From positions 63,146,763-63,210,762 of the forward strand of contig CM075773.1 in NCBI GenBank assembly GCA_037974665.1: a DNA stretch of 64,000 bases, given 5' to 3'. The position numbers were made by a program, and so were the translations under genes. This document shows, one piece after another, positions 33,083 through 46,027 of the stretch. The stretch is from Ehretia macrophylla. Its lineage: Eukaryota; Streptophyta; Magnoliopsida; Boraginales; Ehretiaceae. Within the stretch, counting starts at the first letter, position 1. Each line of letters starts with the position of its first letter. Under the pieces are notes generated by a model that made no database searches, was not told where the DNA came from, and saw only the letters and a list, made by a program, of their open reading frames with translations.

Positions 33083-35136
33083 CAGCCTTTTTTGTTCAGC
33101 TTATTGAAGTATGCATTTCCTGTACAAGGTACTCGATTGTGGTTAATGGTGAACTTGTGGGATTCTTCAAGGGAGCCGAAGGTCTTAGGTAGGGGGACCC
33201 TTTATCCCCCTACCTTTTTGTTATTGGTATGGAAATCTTGTCTCGTATCCTCTCCAAAGTTGCTCTCAAAATGGGGTTTTTATTTCACCCCAGTTGTCAT
33301 AAACTCAAGCTGAACCACTTTATGTTTATTGATGATCTGCTCATATTTTCCAAACCTGATGTTCAATTTGTGTCTTGTATTAAAGCTTCACTTAGACTCT
33401 TCTATCGGATGTCTGGTTTACAAATGAATCCTTGCAAGAGCAACATATTTCTTGTGGATTGTAGAGATCAGCTTAAGAATAAGATTCTGCGGATTCTTGA
33501 GTTTGAGGAGGGCTCTTTGCCTATTAAGTACCTTGGTCTCCCTTTAATCACGAGTAGACTTGGTATTCAGTCCTGCAGAGAACTTGCGGATAAAGTGTTG
33601 AGTAGAATCAATCACTGGGCTACTAGATCTCTTTCATATGCTGGGTGCCTTCAACTTATTAAATTAGTTCTGATTGGGATCCATTCTTTTTTGTCTAACA
33701 TTTTGATATTGCCGATTGGTACTCTTAAAGATGTAGAGAGTAAATTTGCTCATTTTCTTTGCAACGGGGATGCCACTAGCCAGGCTCGTGCTAAAGTTGC
33801 TTGGATATCAATTGCGAAACCTTTTAAGGAAGGGGGACTTGGAAGCCGTCAGCTTGAAGAATTAAATACTTCTCTTTTGCTGAAACAAGTTTGGGCCTTA
33901 TTACATGAGTCGAATTTTGTTTGGTCTCGTTGGGTAAGATCTGTTCTTCTTAAGGGCAAAAGATTTATGGATATTGATACCCCTGTCAATGTGGCTTGGG
34001 GGTGGAGAAAGCTCCTGAGTGTTAGAAATATTGCAAGACCTCTTGTTCGGCATAGACTTGGCAATGGAGTTAATACTTTTTTTAGGAAATATCTTTGGCA
34101 TGAAGATGGTATTTTGCTTGATAGATTCTCTTTTGATGTTGTGCTTGAGTTTGGTATCAGTACTGATTTGTCAATCGCTGATGTTTGTATGCTGCCAAGA
34201 TCCTTCTCTCCGAATGTTGAGATTGATTCCATTGTTAGACAAGCCCAGTCCTCTATTCTGGAGGTTACCAGAAGGGACAAACTGATTTGGACTTTGAGCC
34301 TTTACGGTAAATTCAGCTTGTACCATACTTGGGATGGCATTCGAGCTTGAGGTAACTCTGTCCCTTGGTACCATCTAGTTTGGTTTAAACAACAAATTCC
34401 TTGTCATAGTTTTATTGCTTGGGTTACTATTTTGGATCGTCTTCCTACTAAACAATGGCTTAATAGTTGCAAGAAAATCCTAGATGCCTGCTGTGTGGCG
34501 AATTAGATGAATCTAGAGATCATATTTTCTTTTCCTGTAGCTTCTCGAAGAAGATTTGACTTAAGGGTCTAAGGTACTCTTGTAGCTCGAGACTCCCAAT
34601 TGTTTAGAATAATGTTCTTGAGTGGCTGATTGAAGTTTGCAAGTGTGATCTGCTCTAATCACTAGTTCTTAAATATCTGTTCTCGGCTACAATTTATTTT
34701 CTTTGGAGTGAAAGAAACAAAAGGCTTCATGACCAGGTTTCTCTTAATGAAGAGCGTCTTTTTGAGAAAATTACGTTCGTTGTAAAGTATAAAATCAGGA
34801 ATGTACATAAATATAAGAGAAATATAACTAACACATGTATTTATACTTTTTGGAATATTGATGGCTACCAACTTGTGAATGACTAGTGTGGTTTGGTGCC
34901 ATGGTTTCTTTGTCATGATGTAATGAGTTTTGTTGAGTTTAATGGAATCAGTTGCTAAATTAGCAAAAAAAAAAGGGGTCATAGGATATATGTTATGAAA
35001 TAGAAGTAGCTAGAAAACTCCTTAAAGAATGTAGAGCCACGATCTCTCACATTTTTAGATAAGGTAACTAGCCAACTGATTTCTTGCTAATCTTGGAGTT
35101 TCTACTACGGGCCTTCAAGTTTTTGAGGATACAAAT
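33083..35136 (+). mobile_element. L1-like LINE fragment, plus strand (copy 2)
   Basis: A 373-aa continuous frame (33229-34350) covers RT palm and thumb and the connector: FIDDLLIF (catalytic Asp pair), YLGLPLIT, YAGCLQLIKLVLIGIHSF, AWGWRKLLSVRNIARPLV, then a stop before the zinc-binding domain (34380-34560, broken). The TAG upstream in GLRQGDP is shared with copy 1. It ends at 35136 where a Gypsy LTR begins, whereas copy 1 continues into the LINE 3' UTR. Confidence 0.88.
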
Positions 35137-37203
35137 TGTCACGCCCCGAAATTAAACACTTGTACACTGTCTTGGCACGTGACATGCCGCGTGCTAGAAA
35201 GATAAGATCCCTAAAGCTCGCTAGGCGCACATCTATTAAACACTCAAATCAGAGCCACTAAACCATAAATATTTAAAGACTTCCAATCAAACCATACATA
35301 TTCGATTACAAAATCTCCAAATAGTCATAAAGAACAGATCCTCAAAATTAATACAATCAAACCCAAATCTCACAAATAAAGTTCCAATCCAAATTCTAAT
35401 AACATTCAATAAAGTAAATTTCATGTCACTAAATCATCATGCTTGGGTGTCTCTACCCTGCTTACAGATGTAGTGCTTATTATGTTTTAACTGCAAAGAA
35501 AGCAGGCAGAGACAAAAGTAATGAGCGAACAAAAGCTCAATAAGAGAATTCAATCCACAATAAAAATATAACTTGGGGATTGAGTCAGGAAATTTCTAAC
35601 TGGAATTCACAAATTTCACAACAGATGTTATACATATAACAGTTGGTTAATAATTGACAGACCAATACATTTAGTGGAACAGAAAGGAATAGTCACTAAC
35701 ACGACTCATAAACAAAATATATAGAAATAGTTGTGACTACATTTAACTTGTGCAGTGTCAGTTCAGTAATAAATTTGGGCCTAATTCATATAGTGGTGGT
35801 ATCAGTACTCGCTAAAACGGTATAGTTACAGTTCCTGTACCGTGGTACCGTAACAGTATCGGTACAACTACAGTAACACAACAATAAGAAAAGTTTCGTG
35901 ATATAGAAAATCATAAATAAAAGAACACGTGTGAAGTTAACGAGGACTGAGAAGCTTTTGGATGGTGATCAAACAACAATACGATAGAGTTTCTAAGGAT
36001 TTATCCTGACTTAGAGACAAAATCATAATACGATTAAATAACATGAGTTTTATTTACTATTGAATGTAATTTAATTCCACAACTAAAATGTATAGAATAA
36101 CAACACAGACTCTTTAAATGCTACTTTTGACTTTCTTATAAAATATTCAGTATACAATGTCCGAAATACATATTTATATAAATAATAATTAAAAATCGAT
36201 ATCGATAAAATATTAACGTCTCTCATCGACTGACCAGAGACGTTAGTCACTAAGTGACTTTCATGCTTTTTTTTTTTTAAAATCAATCTTTGATTTCAAT
36301 AATTTAAAATCTATTTTTTAATTTCAATAGTTTCAACCAAACTCATGTTTGAATATATAATAAAGGATGAAAAGGACAATCAAAAGTACAAAGTCTAACA
36401 ATTACATAATATCTTAAATTTGGTCCTTTTAATAGAACAAAATCCAAAATAATAATAATTTTATTTAACAATTCCATATGAACTTAATCATTAAATAACT
36501 CAAAGTCCGGAGTAATCCTTAAAGGGAAAACTAACAATAAGAGATCTTAACGAATGAAATATCAAATTCACTTTCGGATTAAACTTATACTAACTGAATG
36601 ATATAACATAAGAGGGAACAAATCTTGGATCTAAAAATTAAGATGACCATAGAAAATATTTGGAGGAAGATAGATGAATTTCATTTACCTCAACTAGAAG
36701 CAATGAATAAAAGTCTACGATACGAGAAAGCTTCACAATCCTAGTAAGAATAATTCATATATAGTACTAAATATCGTTAATACTACAAAATAATTTGTAG
36801 TCTAATCATGAACATATCTGAACCAGAGAGAAAAAATTCTTAGATTTTCTTACCTATTACGTTGACCTTCACAATTGATTTTCGCTTCTCGTTGCACCGT
36901 AAAAATTATACGACTGTGTTTGGCAATTGGTTACTGTAGAATTGATGCGATATATGAGCAATAAACTCTTCTCGTTATTGACTATTTGCATTTTTATAAG
37001 CTGAAGGATGGTGTAGTTCTTAAAATTATGAGCATAGGTTTTCACAATTCACCCATGTGTGGACATGGGTGTAAAGTTGAAAAGTTGCCCATGTCCACTG
37101 CAAAGCTAAAATATTCTCATGAGTGGACATGGGTGCAAAGTTGACCCATCCTTTATTTATTTATTTATTTTTTTGTTCTGCCACCCACGTGAGGGGTGTT
37201 ACA
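35137..37203 (-). repeat. Ty3/Gypsy 3' LTR, about 2.07 kb
   Basis: Termini TGTCACGCCCC (35137) and GGGGTGTTACA (37203) form the short inverted repeat typical of chromovirus LTRs. On the minus strand it is entered from a polypurine tract and an integrase gene, so it is the 3' LTR. Inside: no real gene, a repeated GGTA(C/A)CGGTAC-like cluster near 35820-35880, and a direct repeat CCATGT(G/C)...GACATGGG near 37050-37130. The LINE flank CAAAT (35132-35136) is the possible target half. Confidence 0.85.
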
Positions 37204-37222
37204 TCTTCCCACCCTTAAAGAA
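37204..37222 (-). other. Gypsy polypurine tract
   Basis: On the minus strand, TTTAAGGGTGGGAAGA sits against the LTR start TGTAACACC, the plant Gypsy plus-strand primer arrangement. Confidence 0.82.
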
Positions 37223-37226
37223 AGTT

Positions 37227-37938
37227 TCATCCTCGAAACTTACCTTGATCAGTGAAGAGGAAATGGTACTTTGTTATTGCTTCATGCTCGGGCTTCCATG
37301 TAGCTTCCCTTGATGTTTGACCTTGCCATTGAATCATCACGAAAGGAATGGTGTGGTGTCTCAACACTTGATCTTTGCGATCTACAATGCCAATGGGTTT
37401 ATCCTCAAAAGTAAGATCTTTATTAATGTGAAACTGCTCATCTTGAAGTACGTGACTAGGATCGTATACATATTTTTTGAGCTGCGACACATGAAATACA
37501 TCATGAATGCCGACCAAGGAAGGTGGTAGAGCAAGTCTATAAGCCAATGGGCTTAATTTCTCCAATATGTAAAATGGTCTGATAAAATGAGCATTTAACT
37601 TTCCTCGCTTTCCAAATCTCACTACCCCTTTGGTGGGTGATACTTTCAGGAAGACGTGATCTCTGACTTGAAATTCTAAATCTTTCCTTCTTTTGTCGGC
37701 CCAACATTTTTGTCTATCTTGGGTTTCCTTCAATCTCTTGCGAATCATTTTGATCTTATCTTCGATCTCTTCTACAAGTTGTGGGCCTAATATCTTTCTT
37801 TAACCTAGGTCCCAATAGAGTGGTGTTCTACATTTTCTTCCATATAAGGCCTCAAATGGTGACATCTGAATACTGGCATGGTAGCTGTTGTTCTATGCAA
37901 ACTCCACAAGAGTTACATATTTTTCTCAATTATTGCCA
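37227..37938 (-). pseudogene. Gypsy integrase C-terminus with chromodomain-like tail
   Basis: 5'-truncated pol end. From about 37920: [20 protein letters not shown], preceded by an in-frame stop. Then a 173-aa frame: RQKCWADKRRKDLEFQVRDH (integrase C-terminal GPY/F-type region), GKLNAHFIRPFYILEKLSPL, HDVFHVSQLKKYV, and a chromodomain-like end (VMIQWQGQTSREATWKPEHE). Chromodomains guide integration to heterochromatin in chromoviruses. The rest of the element is missing; the piece joins the duplicated Harbinger block at about 37938. Confidence 0.9.
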
Positions 37939-38519
37939 AAGTCTAATACTTCCAACTCTATGCAGGAGGATAAATGCCAATATTTTTTACTCGATGGCAG
38001 AGGATAAATGCTTACTTAAACTTGAATATTGGATTCATTTGACTATGGTTTGTGGCATTAGGAATTCTTGGCATATGAATTTGGTTTGACATGAACTTTT
38101 ATTATTCTATACATGAAAAATTATGATTTTTGCATGAACTTCATCGTTTTCGAATCTATGAACTATGATAATATGACTATCTAACATATAAGAATATTTT
38201 AAAGATCCCAAGAGTTTTTTTGGGAGATTACCACTTACTGAGATTTGTTTCTTATTTTGTAAAAATGTTTTTCTTTGTAAAAGGCAAGGATAGACTTTGG
38301 TTTTGGCTTGGGGCTGAGACAACCTTGATGAATAGCTAATACAACTCTTTTGGATTTCTTAGTTAGGAATAAATTGATTATTCCACTTAGACTTATGAGT
38401 TTTAATTTCTTAGGTTGGTTTGAGACTTTGGAAGAAGTTATTCCACTACGTGATGGTAGAATTAGATGCTTTGATTGCTCGTAGCATATATATAATTGTG
38501 ATTTTAAAATTTTCATTTA
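37939..38519 (+). repeat. Gypsy-type LTR remnant, left part (copy 2)
   Basis: Near-identical to 1023-1597, starting inside the third minisatellite unit. The preceding sequence is Gypsy integrase, so the join is a rearrangement point. Confidence 0.75.
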
Positions 38520-39923
38520 GGCTCCGTTTGTTTGCCGTAAAATATTTTCCTGTAAAATGTTTTTCACATAATACATTTTACGGTGTTTGGTAGGACGGAA
38601 AATATAGTCAATGGTAAAATATTTTCAGTCAAAGGAAAAGTTGTAGTTAAAATGGGCGTAAAATGGGAGAAGAAAATATTTTATATCAGTTGTGCATTCA
38701 TTTTTTACCTACTGTTTTCTCTCTCATCTCATAAAAAAGTGCAGATGCTAAAGCTTTTTCCTTCACCGTCTCTCTCTTCTCTCTTTCCTCTCTCTCTCAC
38801 CTTCTCCTACCACAACATTAGATCTAGATCAAGGTATTTTTTTATTATTATTATTTTATAAATTTCACAACATTGTCTCTATATATTTCTGATTTCTTTT
38901 TTTTTTTCTTCTTAAAAGATGCCAATGTTCATAGCTTTCACAAGCATATTTTTTTATTTATGATTTTTTTTTTGGTTAGTTAACAACATTGTCTTGCAAT
39001 CCATGTTTTTTTTTTTACTTTTTCATTTTTTTTTCTTTTTCTTTTTCACAAGCATATATATATATATATATTTGCGTTGGTGAAAGACACAACTGATTGT
39101 GGTGTTGTCAACAGGCACCATCTTAGGTTGGATTTGGTGAATCACATTTGTTGATTGAAGTGAAAGTTAAAGGTTGCAAGTTCAATAATTTGCGATTTTG
39201 AGGTGTGTGTTGATTTGGGTGTCTTGAAAATGTGGTGTTAGAGCTCTTTTTTACTATTAGAGTTTGATTTTGGTGTGGTTATGGAATTTATGAGATCTGT
39301 GGTTTGAAAGTTGGTGTAGAATTTCAATAAGGTATGAGAATGGAATCTTTCTTAGCACATTCAAATATATAATGATTTGCTCATTTGTGTTTTTTTTTTC
39401 AATTTTTGTTTTTGCAAAGGTTGTTAATTTTCTGTTTTGTTGTTGAAGTTAGTGAAATGATTGTGATAATGGAAATTTGATCTTATGAAGATGGATCTTG
39501 TTTACATTGTCTGTTTTGATTTTCTTTTTAAGGAAATAGAATGTGTATTTTCTTGTTGCTTTGTGCTTGTTGCAATTTTCATTTTGACATGCTTGTTTTT
39601 CTTCTTTTCGTGCAATATTGTTTTACTTTATCGAAACTGGTGACCGTGTTAGCTGTTCTTTGCTCTATTTGATGGCTCATACAGTATGTTAAATGAGATA
39701 TCCAAATAATGGTACCTAGTTAAGACTGGCTTATGCCATGGAGTATGTGCTTCAACTATGATTTTAATAGCTCTATTTCTGAAATATTCTCTAAAGGCTC
39801 TTTCACTGTATATTGCAATTAGTTACATCTATGTTATAAAACTAACTCTTTATTGATTTTTATTACACTGTGTAGTAATAGTTTTCATTATTATATATTA
39901 TTATGTAGCTGCAGAAAGCTTCT

Positions 39924-41275
39924 ATGGATCAGAGGAAAAAAATTCATGTGATGACCATATATATGGTTGCAATTGCTCTAGCTCTATTGTCATGTCTATT
40001 TAAGAAAACTTAAGCGTAAATAGTCTGTACGTAGACAACCTCGATTACATGCAGAGTATGAGAGAAATTTTTATATGAACAGTATATTGTGTCGCTCTGA
40101 CACTCATTGTGTTGAGCAAATTCGTATGAAACCTATAGTTTTTAATAAACTTTGTGATCTTCTAACTATAAATAATTTATTGCGGCCAACCATAAATTTG
40201 TCTGTTAAGGGAGAAGTGATGATCTTCCTACAAATATTAGGGCACAATCTTAGGATTTGGGTTATTAGTGGAAGATTTTACCGATCAGTGGAGACTATCC
40301 ATCGATACTTTAAGATTGTGTTGACTGCAATTTTAAAGTTGTACAAGTATGTCATAAAAGACCTAGAGCTTTCAACACCTTCCCAAATTGCAAACAACAC
40401 AAGATTTTATCCATTTTTTAAGGTAAGTTTTATGTTTTTATTAAAAATGATATTTTCCCTTTACATTAATCTTCTTAAAAATTTGATTAGAAATGTTTAT
40501 CAATAGGATTGTGTAGGAGCAATAGATGGAACTCTTGTTGATGCAAATGTCCTATTTGAATTTCAAGGCAAATTTCGTGGTCGTAAAGATGGAACAACAC
40601 AAAAATGTATTGGCAGCCATCACTTTTGATTTAAGATTCACTTATATTTTTGCTGGTTGGGAAGGAAGTGCACATGACTCACGTGTATTGACTGATGCAC
40701 TATTGAGGCAAGGCGGTTTTAAGATTCCTGAAGGTATTAGAAATAGACTTGTAATCATGTATGCGTATATATATACATATGAAATTGGAAATAATTACAC
40801 AATTTCCTATTTAATTGTAGGCAAGTATTACTTGGGTGATGCTAGATATGGCATCCGTAATGGAATCATTTCCCTTTATCGTGGTGTCAGATATCGTCTT
40901 ACGGAATTTAGTGAACATCCACCTGAAAATGAGAAGGAGTTATTTAACCTTCATCACTCCTTGTAGAGGACCACCATTGAATGCAGGTTTGGAATATTGA
41001 AGAAACGCTTTCATGTAATTGATGCTCAATCGCATTGGTGATACCAAACACAAGTTGATGTTGTTTTGGGAAGTTGCATCCTTCATAACCTCGTAATGAT
41101 CATTGATCCACATGATTTCATAATGGATGAATTTGAAGAAAATGTTTGCATAGAAAGTCGTAGGCCTACATTAAGTCAAAGACAGGAGAGGGAAGAAAAC
41201 TGAGAATAGTTGGCAAGAAGAGAAATGATAGTAACGATGATGTGGAATGATTACAACAATACATTAGATAATTAA
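39924..41275 (+). pseudogene. PIF/Harbinger DDE transposase, degraded (copy 2)
   Basis: The first exon is cleaner than in copy 1: MNSILCRSDTHCVEQIRMKP reads through at the place where copy 1 has a stop (143-aa frame 40075-40506). The catalytic exon has one extra A in an A run near 40600, shifting the frame before LAAITFDL. AHDSRVL and GDARYG follow (the Gly after Asp-Ala is Arg). A TAG replaces a codon near 40965, just before the RTTIE region, where Glu is kept but Arg-Arg reads Cys-Arg. The TGA after H-W is shared with copy 1. Another stop lies near 41200. Confidence 0.87.
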
Positions 41276-41546
41276 TGCATGAGTTATATATCGGATTGTT
41301 TACTATTATGTAATGTTCTTCTTGGATATTGTTGTATTGACTAGTTTGTTAGATTTTTTCTATGGTTTGTTATGAATTGATGTTTATTATGGACTATTAT
41401 GTTTAATTATGAATTGGATGAATTGGATTATTGGTCAAGTGCATGACTATTATGGTTTTTTACTATAGATTGTTATGGTTTGTTATAAATTGGATTGGTT
41501 GGTTGATTATTTATTTTACCTCAACCTTAAATGTTTGTATGTAGTC

Positions 41547-42471
41547 ATGAATACATCAAAGGATGGAAAGGGTAAAGCTAAACAATTCGGTGGTTAAAGC
41601 CAATGTCCCACACACTTATGGAATTATTGGTTGAGGAGGCAATGAAGGGAAACAAACCTTCATCCACTTTCAAGACTGAAAGCTTTGTAAATGTTGCCAA
41701 AGCAATTGTTGATAAATTTGATGTTGATTGTCAAGTTATTCATGTTGAAAATCATTTGAGGACTATCAAAAAAGAATGGAAGATAATTACACAACTCAAA
41801 GCAAAAAGTGGCTTCGGTTGGGATGACAGCATGAAGATGATCACATGTGACAAACATGTGTATGAAGTTGCAGTGGCAGTAATTTCGACCCTTTATATAA
41901 AACTCTATATATATTTATGTTTCTTGATGTTTGCTTCGTACTTTTATTTTCATTACAGGCTTATCCAAATCATGAAAAATACTTGAACATGGAGATTAAG
42001 ATGTATGATGCGATGACTTTGGTAGTTGGCAAGGATATGGCGACGGGCAACTTTGCAAAGTCTTTCACTGACATCAACTTGGAAGAAGCTATTGAAGTTG
42101 ACTCCACACCAGTTGATGATTTTGATATGGAAGTGAGCATGAACAAGACGATGGACACATCTTCTTATGCTCGTCCTTCGAGTACAAGGTCTCATCGCAA
42201 GAGACGCTGAAATGTGGAAGATCCAGCTTTTGAGCTAATAGCAGAGAAACTTGGGCAACTAGCTAATGCAATTGACAGGCTGAGCCAAAGTGAACTTATT
42301 GTAACTGATCTTTATATAGAGGTTATGCAAACTGAAGGCTTTGATGACATTACTCTTGCGTCAGTATTTGACTATCTTGTGGAGCGGGAGATGCAAGCTA
42401 AAGCTTTTATGGCCAAAAACAGTGAACTTCGAAGGCTTTGGATCTTCAATTTCATTCAGAACCATAGTTGA
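41547..42471 (+). pseudogene. Harbinger MYB/SANT-like protein, degraded (copy 2)
   Basis: ATG at 41547. The early stop of copy 1 is a sense codon here, but one base is missing near 41590 so the frame shifts before PMSHTLMELLVEEAMKGNKP. SANT-like region as in copy 1 (LRTIKKEW, SGFGWDDSMK). Intron about 41880-41958. The second exon (YPNHEKYLNMEIKMYDAMTL) ends at a TGA after SHRKRR (42208-42210). The tail (EDPAFELIAEKLGQLANAID ... NHS) is open to 42471. Confidence 0.85.
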
Positions 42472-43156
42472 TGAAAGTCCATGAATGTTTAATATTATTA
42501 ATGTATAATATTATGGATGATTTGCTTTAACTATGATGGATATTGTTTTTGTCAAAAACTATGGTTGATATGTTTAATGTTAGGTTATGTATTATATTTT
42601 GGATGATTTGCTTCAACTATGGTGGATATGATTATGTTATTATTGATATGCTTGAACTATTATGTATGTTGGTAATATTACGACCCTTTGTAGTATGATG
42701 CTTAAATTAGTTAAGATCTAATTTATATCAGTATAGATGCTTGTATGTGTTTTATGAGCTTATTATTGTATATGCTAATTTTCATACTTTTATTTTTTTT
42801 AGATGAATTAGTTCTTCTTTCTATTTCTTAAATTCTATTTACAATTTTTTTATTTACTAATATTTTTGCAATAATAAAATTCATTCATTTTTTTTGTAAA
42901 CATTTCTCTAAGAATAAAATTCATTCTTTTTGTAAAAAAAAATTCACTGAAAAGTATTTTCTAATAACAACCAAAGACCTTAAAATATTTTCCAGTGTCA
43001 CAACCAAACACCAGAAAATATTTTCTAATGTGACAACCAAACACCAGAAAATTTTTTTAGTGTGACAACCAAACATCATAAATCATTTTTCAGGAAAATA
43101 TTTTTCAGAAAAATATTTTCCCTCAGTAAGTTATTTTATGGCAAACAAACGAAGCC

Positions 43157-43270
43157 TTAATTTTGCACTTTTCGTCGTAGGAAGGTTATCTTTCTTAGCG
43201 TGCGGTAGTTGTATTTCTGAGATTTACCTAAGCAAATTTTGGGGGCGTGACAGATTAGTGTCAGAGATTA
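43157..43270 (+). repeat. Gypsy-type LTR end and PBS (copy 2)
   Basis: LTR remnant resumes after TTA and ends GGGGGCGTGACA at 43252. GATTAGTGTCAGAG (43253-43266) is the PBS-like sequence. This copy keeps the canonical CA terminus. Confidence 0.6.
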
Positions 43271-44168
43271 GGTTCATTGATCATTTGAGACCTAGGTGGG
43301 AATGGGTAACTAGGTTTTTTCTCAACGAGGTATGGATTCTCAAACGTAACTAATGTAATTAAGGTTTTTACTTCATTGCTTGTCTCATTTCATTCATTAT
43401 TTTTTTTTTCTGTTTTAAGTGTTAACTAAGAATTCTCACTAACATGAAATCACTTTCATTCTTTATATTATTTACTGAACTAGAGTCTGATCTATTTGAA
43501 TAAACTTTGAGGAATCTCTTGGTTAAGATACTCTGGTCCTTGTCAATTATAATAATCATGCATTCTGCTGAATCTATTTTCATTGAGGATTTTTTTAGGG
43601 ATGTGTAACTAACTATTAATTACTTTTATATAAATTTTGTTTTGCATGCTATGTTAGAAAATGACATTGTTCCATTTATACTTATACTCACTATTTAGAA
43701 TGGAAAACTTGATCACGTATTTATGAGTTAAACGAAAAGTTTTGATGTAATATAAGACTTACCCCTTATTTTTTATACGCCAATTGTAATTGCCTTATTT
43801 GAATCATTTGGTTGAATCTTTATGTTTTCAATCATTAAGCATCCTTCATGATTGTTTAGTTATTCATAAAAATGATAGATGGATGGCATTAAGTGATTTT
43901 GTTTTAGTCAGTGCTATTGATTGATAATACTTTGGTAAACAATATCCTTATACCATTGTGGGTCATTGGTTCTAAAATCGAAAACCCAGTCTCTTAGTAA
44001 GATTGCATTGAAAACTATTACTACTCTTGCTATATTGTTGTTAGTCCAGTATGCATAAGGCTTACCCCCTTCCTATCAACATCCCATTTGGATCTATTGT
44101 CAAATTTGTAGATATTGCACCTCTGTTAAATTGAGCCTTTTAGTTCTTGAGGATATCATTAAAATTTA
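43271..44168. other. Gypsy leader remnant, no gene seen
   Basis: Counterpart of 6332-7236. AT-rich, stops in all frames. Confidence 0.5.
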
Positions 44169-44195
44169 GGCTTCGTTTGTTTGCCATAAAATAAC
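44169..44195 (+). repeat. Solitary Harbinger-type TIR (copy 2)
   Basis: GGCTTCGTTTGTTTGCCATA plus AAATAAC after TTA (44166-44168). Matches the element's own TIR better than copy 1 does. Confidence 0.72.
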
Positions 44196-45615
44196 AACGC
44201 TTGTGGAAAATTTTAAAGTATACACAATAAATTTCTAAAACCAAATAATTTCGAATAATTCTATAAATCATAATCGTAATAGGACAAAAATATAGAAATT
44301 TACAAAGGTGAGGATTAGACCACTTACCTCTAAGAAGAATTAATCACTAAACTTCAAGATATCCAAGACTTTCACATGAACAAGAATGTAAATAATGATA
44401 AAATCCAAGGTTGTGAAAAATGTTCAAGGCTTAGGCATAATAACTGAATGTATTTAGGCTACAACTTGAGAGATTTTATAGGCTACTCTAGGTTAGAAAT
44501 ACACTTATTGGCTTGGGGTCAAATAATTACTAAAAAGCCTAATCCAACAAAAGTTTAATTTTTAATCCTTAGTTCAAATAAAATAATTTAGCTAATTTAG
44601 GCCCAAAAGCAGAGTTTTTGTGCGTGGCTGATTTGCAAATTTTGTCAATCAGGTTCTGAAACAAATGGATAATCTTCCACTGTTTGCCCGTGGAGCAACT
44701 TGGTTTTCACTGCATCACCAATCCATTGCAAGCCAGATCCAAGAAATGTAAGAGATATTAAAAAGTAACATCTAAAATTTCCACTCTACTTTCAATCCAA
44801 AGTAGAGCATCTAGAATTTTTCATCAATGATCAAAAGTTTGATGTCTGTTACATTGGCACCTCATATGATTTCTAACAGTTGAAACCATTGCAGATTTCA
44901 ACTGCAGCATTGATAGTTTTCAGACTACTTAATTAGCTGCTTACTATTGTTATGAATATCCAGAATTTTAGTTTACATGTATGAAATTGCGAGTTGGAAT
45001 TTAACCGTATACCTAACCAATTGTATTATAAGAACCTATCAGAATTTAAAGGGTATAAAGGTGAAAACCAAAAGCAATCCTCGAACGGTAATGAGAGGAC
45101 AATATTCACAACATAATTACATATGATAAGGAGAGTAAACCAAATGCGATAGAAACTGATTGAATAAAGAACAACATTAATTTTATTGTCACCAGTTCAA
45201 AATTTACAGTTAAAAACCAACCTTGTGTCTTATACAAATACTAGTTAAAAACATTTACCATAAGGATAGTATTTACAACGATGATAAGTTTCAAAACCGA
45301 CCTTGTGTCTTGAACAAAAATAGTTTTTGTATTTAGAAGCAGCTGGACCCTTAATTAGGCTGCCTACGTATACCGACTAATATCAAATATCAAGCTGCAC
45401 GTAGTTCTACAATTTACATCGAAAATTTATTTACTATCAAAGATCTGTTACAAATTACAAGTCTTCCTTTCTTCATCACTGATTGTTCCTTAAGAAGCTT
45501 GACAATTTGAAGCACATCAACAAGTTGTGGACAGATCGTTCTTTATCAGCAACTGGGCTCCAATGAATCCCGAAACGATTCTGGCATAAAATTTGAAGGG
45601 TGAAGCTCTGCCGAG
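44196..45615. other. NAC A 3' flank
   Basis: No gene seen up to the NAC A stop. From about 44990 it is alignable with the NAC B 3' flank, and from 45335 closely so (AAGCAGCTGGACCCTTAATT against AAGCAGCTGAACCCTTAATT). Two direct repeats of ACCGACCTTGTGTCTT/ACCAACCTTGTGTCTT lie at 45218 and 45297. The 3' UTR and polyadenylation site should be here; I could not place them. Confidence 0.55.
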
Positions 45616-46027
45616 CTAAAAAGAATCTGCCTCAGGGATATCTCCTAAAAATATGCCATTCATAAAGGACATATTTTCTTCATCATTCTCTTGCAAACGT
45701 TCATATTCTACAGTAGAACTCTCTATGTCTCGGAGGAACTCAAGATTTGCTGCAGAAGCGTCAATATGCTCCGCATTGGTTTGAACCGCTTCTTCCATGG
45801 AGCTGGTGGCAATTCCATTTGAAATATGATCAGCCTTCGTATTGCTATCAAGCTCCGCAGCGCTATCTGCTAATAATATGTCTTGCAAGTTGGACGCATA
45901 TATGTCCATATCATCATCATCATCATCTTGCAATCTTTCAGAATGCTGGAGGCCTTGAGGCATAATAGGATTTGCTGCAGAAGTATCAATATTCTCTGCA
46001 GGATCTGCAATAGGATGCTGTAGGTCC
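45616..46027 (-). pseudogene. NAC A stranded C-terminal region
   Basis: Out of frame with the NAC A start because of a 23-bp deletion at about 46033. Encodes MPEDLQHPIADPAENIDTSA and on to FLGDIPEADSF, which is the acidic C-terminal region that is in frame in NAC B. The copy has GLQHSERLQDDDDDDMDIYA with a longer Asp run. It would not be translated from the NAC A start unless the frame is corrected by splicing. Confidence 0.85.

Larger units (their letters stand above)
38520..43156 (+). mobile_element. PIF/Harbinger DNA transposon, copy 2 (full length, inactive)
   Basis: 4637 bp, flanked by TTA (38517-38519 and 43157-43159). TIRs begin GGCTCCGTTTGTTTGCCGTA and, on the other strand, GGCTTCGTTTGTTTGCCATA. 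Same two-gene layout as copy 1, with a different set of private lesions. Confidence 0.93.
37939..45180. repeat. Segmental duplication block P, copy 2
   Basis: Matches 1018-8252. At the right side it runs without break into the NAC A 3' flank, so this copy keeps the original context that copy 1 lost. Confidence 0.85.

Noticed and set aside
33229..34350. 373-aa RT frame as an active gene
   Set aside because: The upstream RT motif has a stop, the zinc domain is broken, and the element is truncated at both ends.
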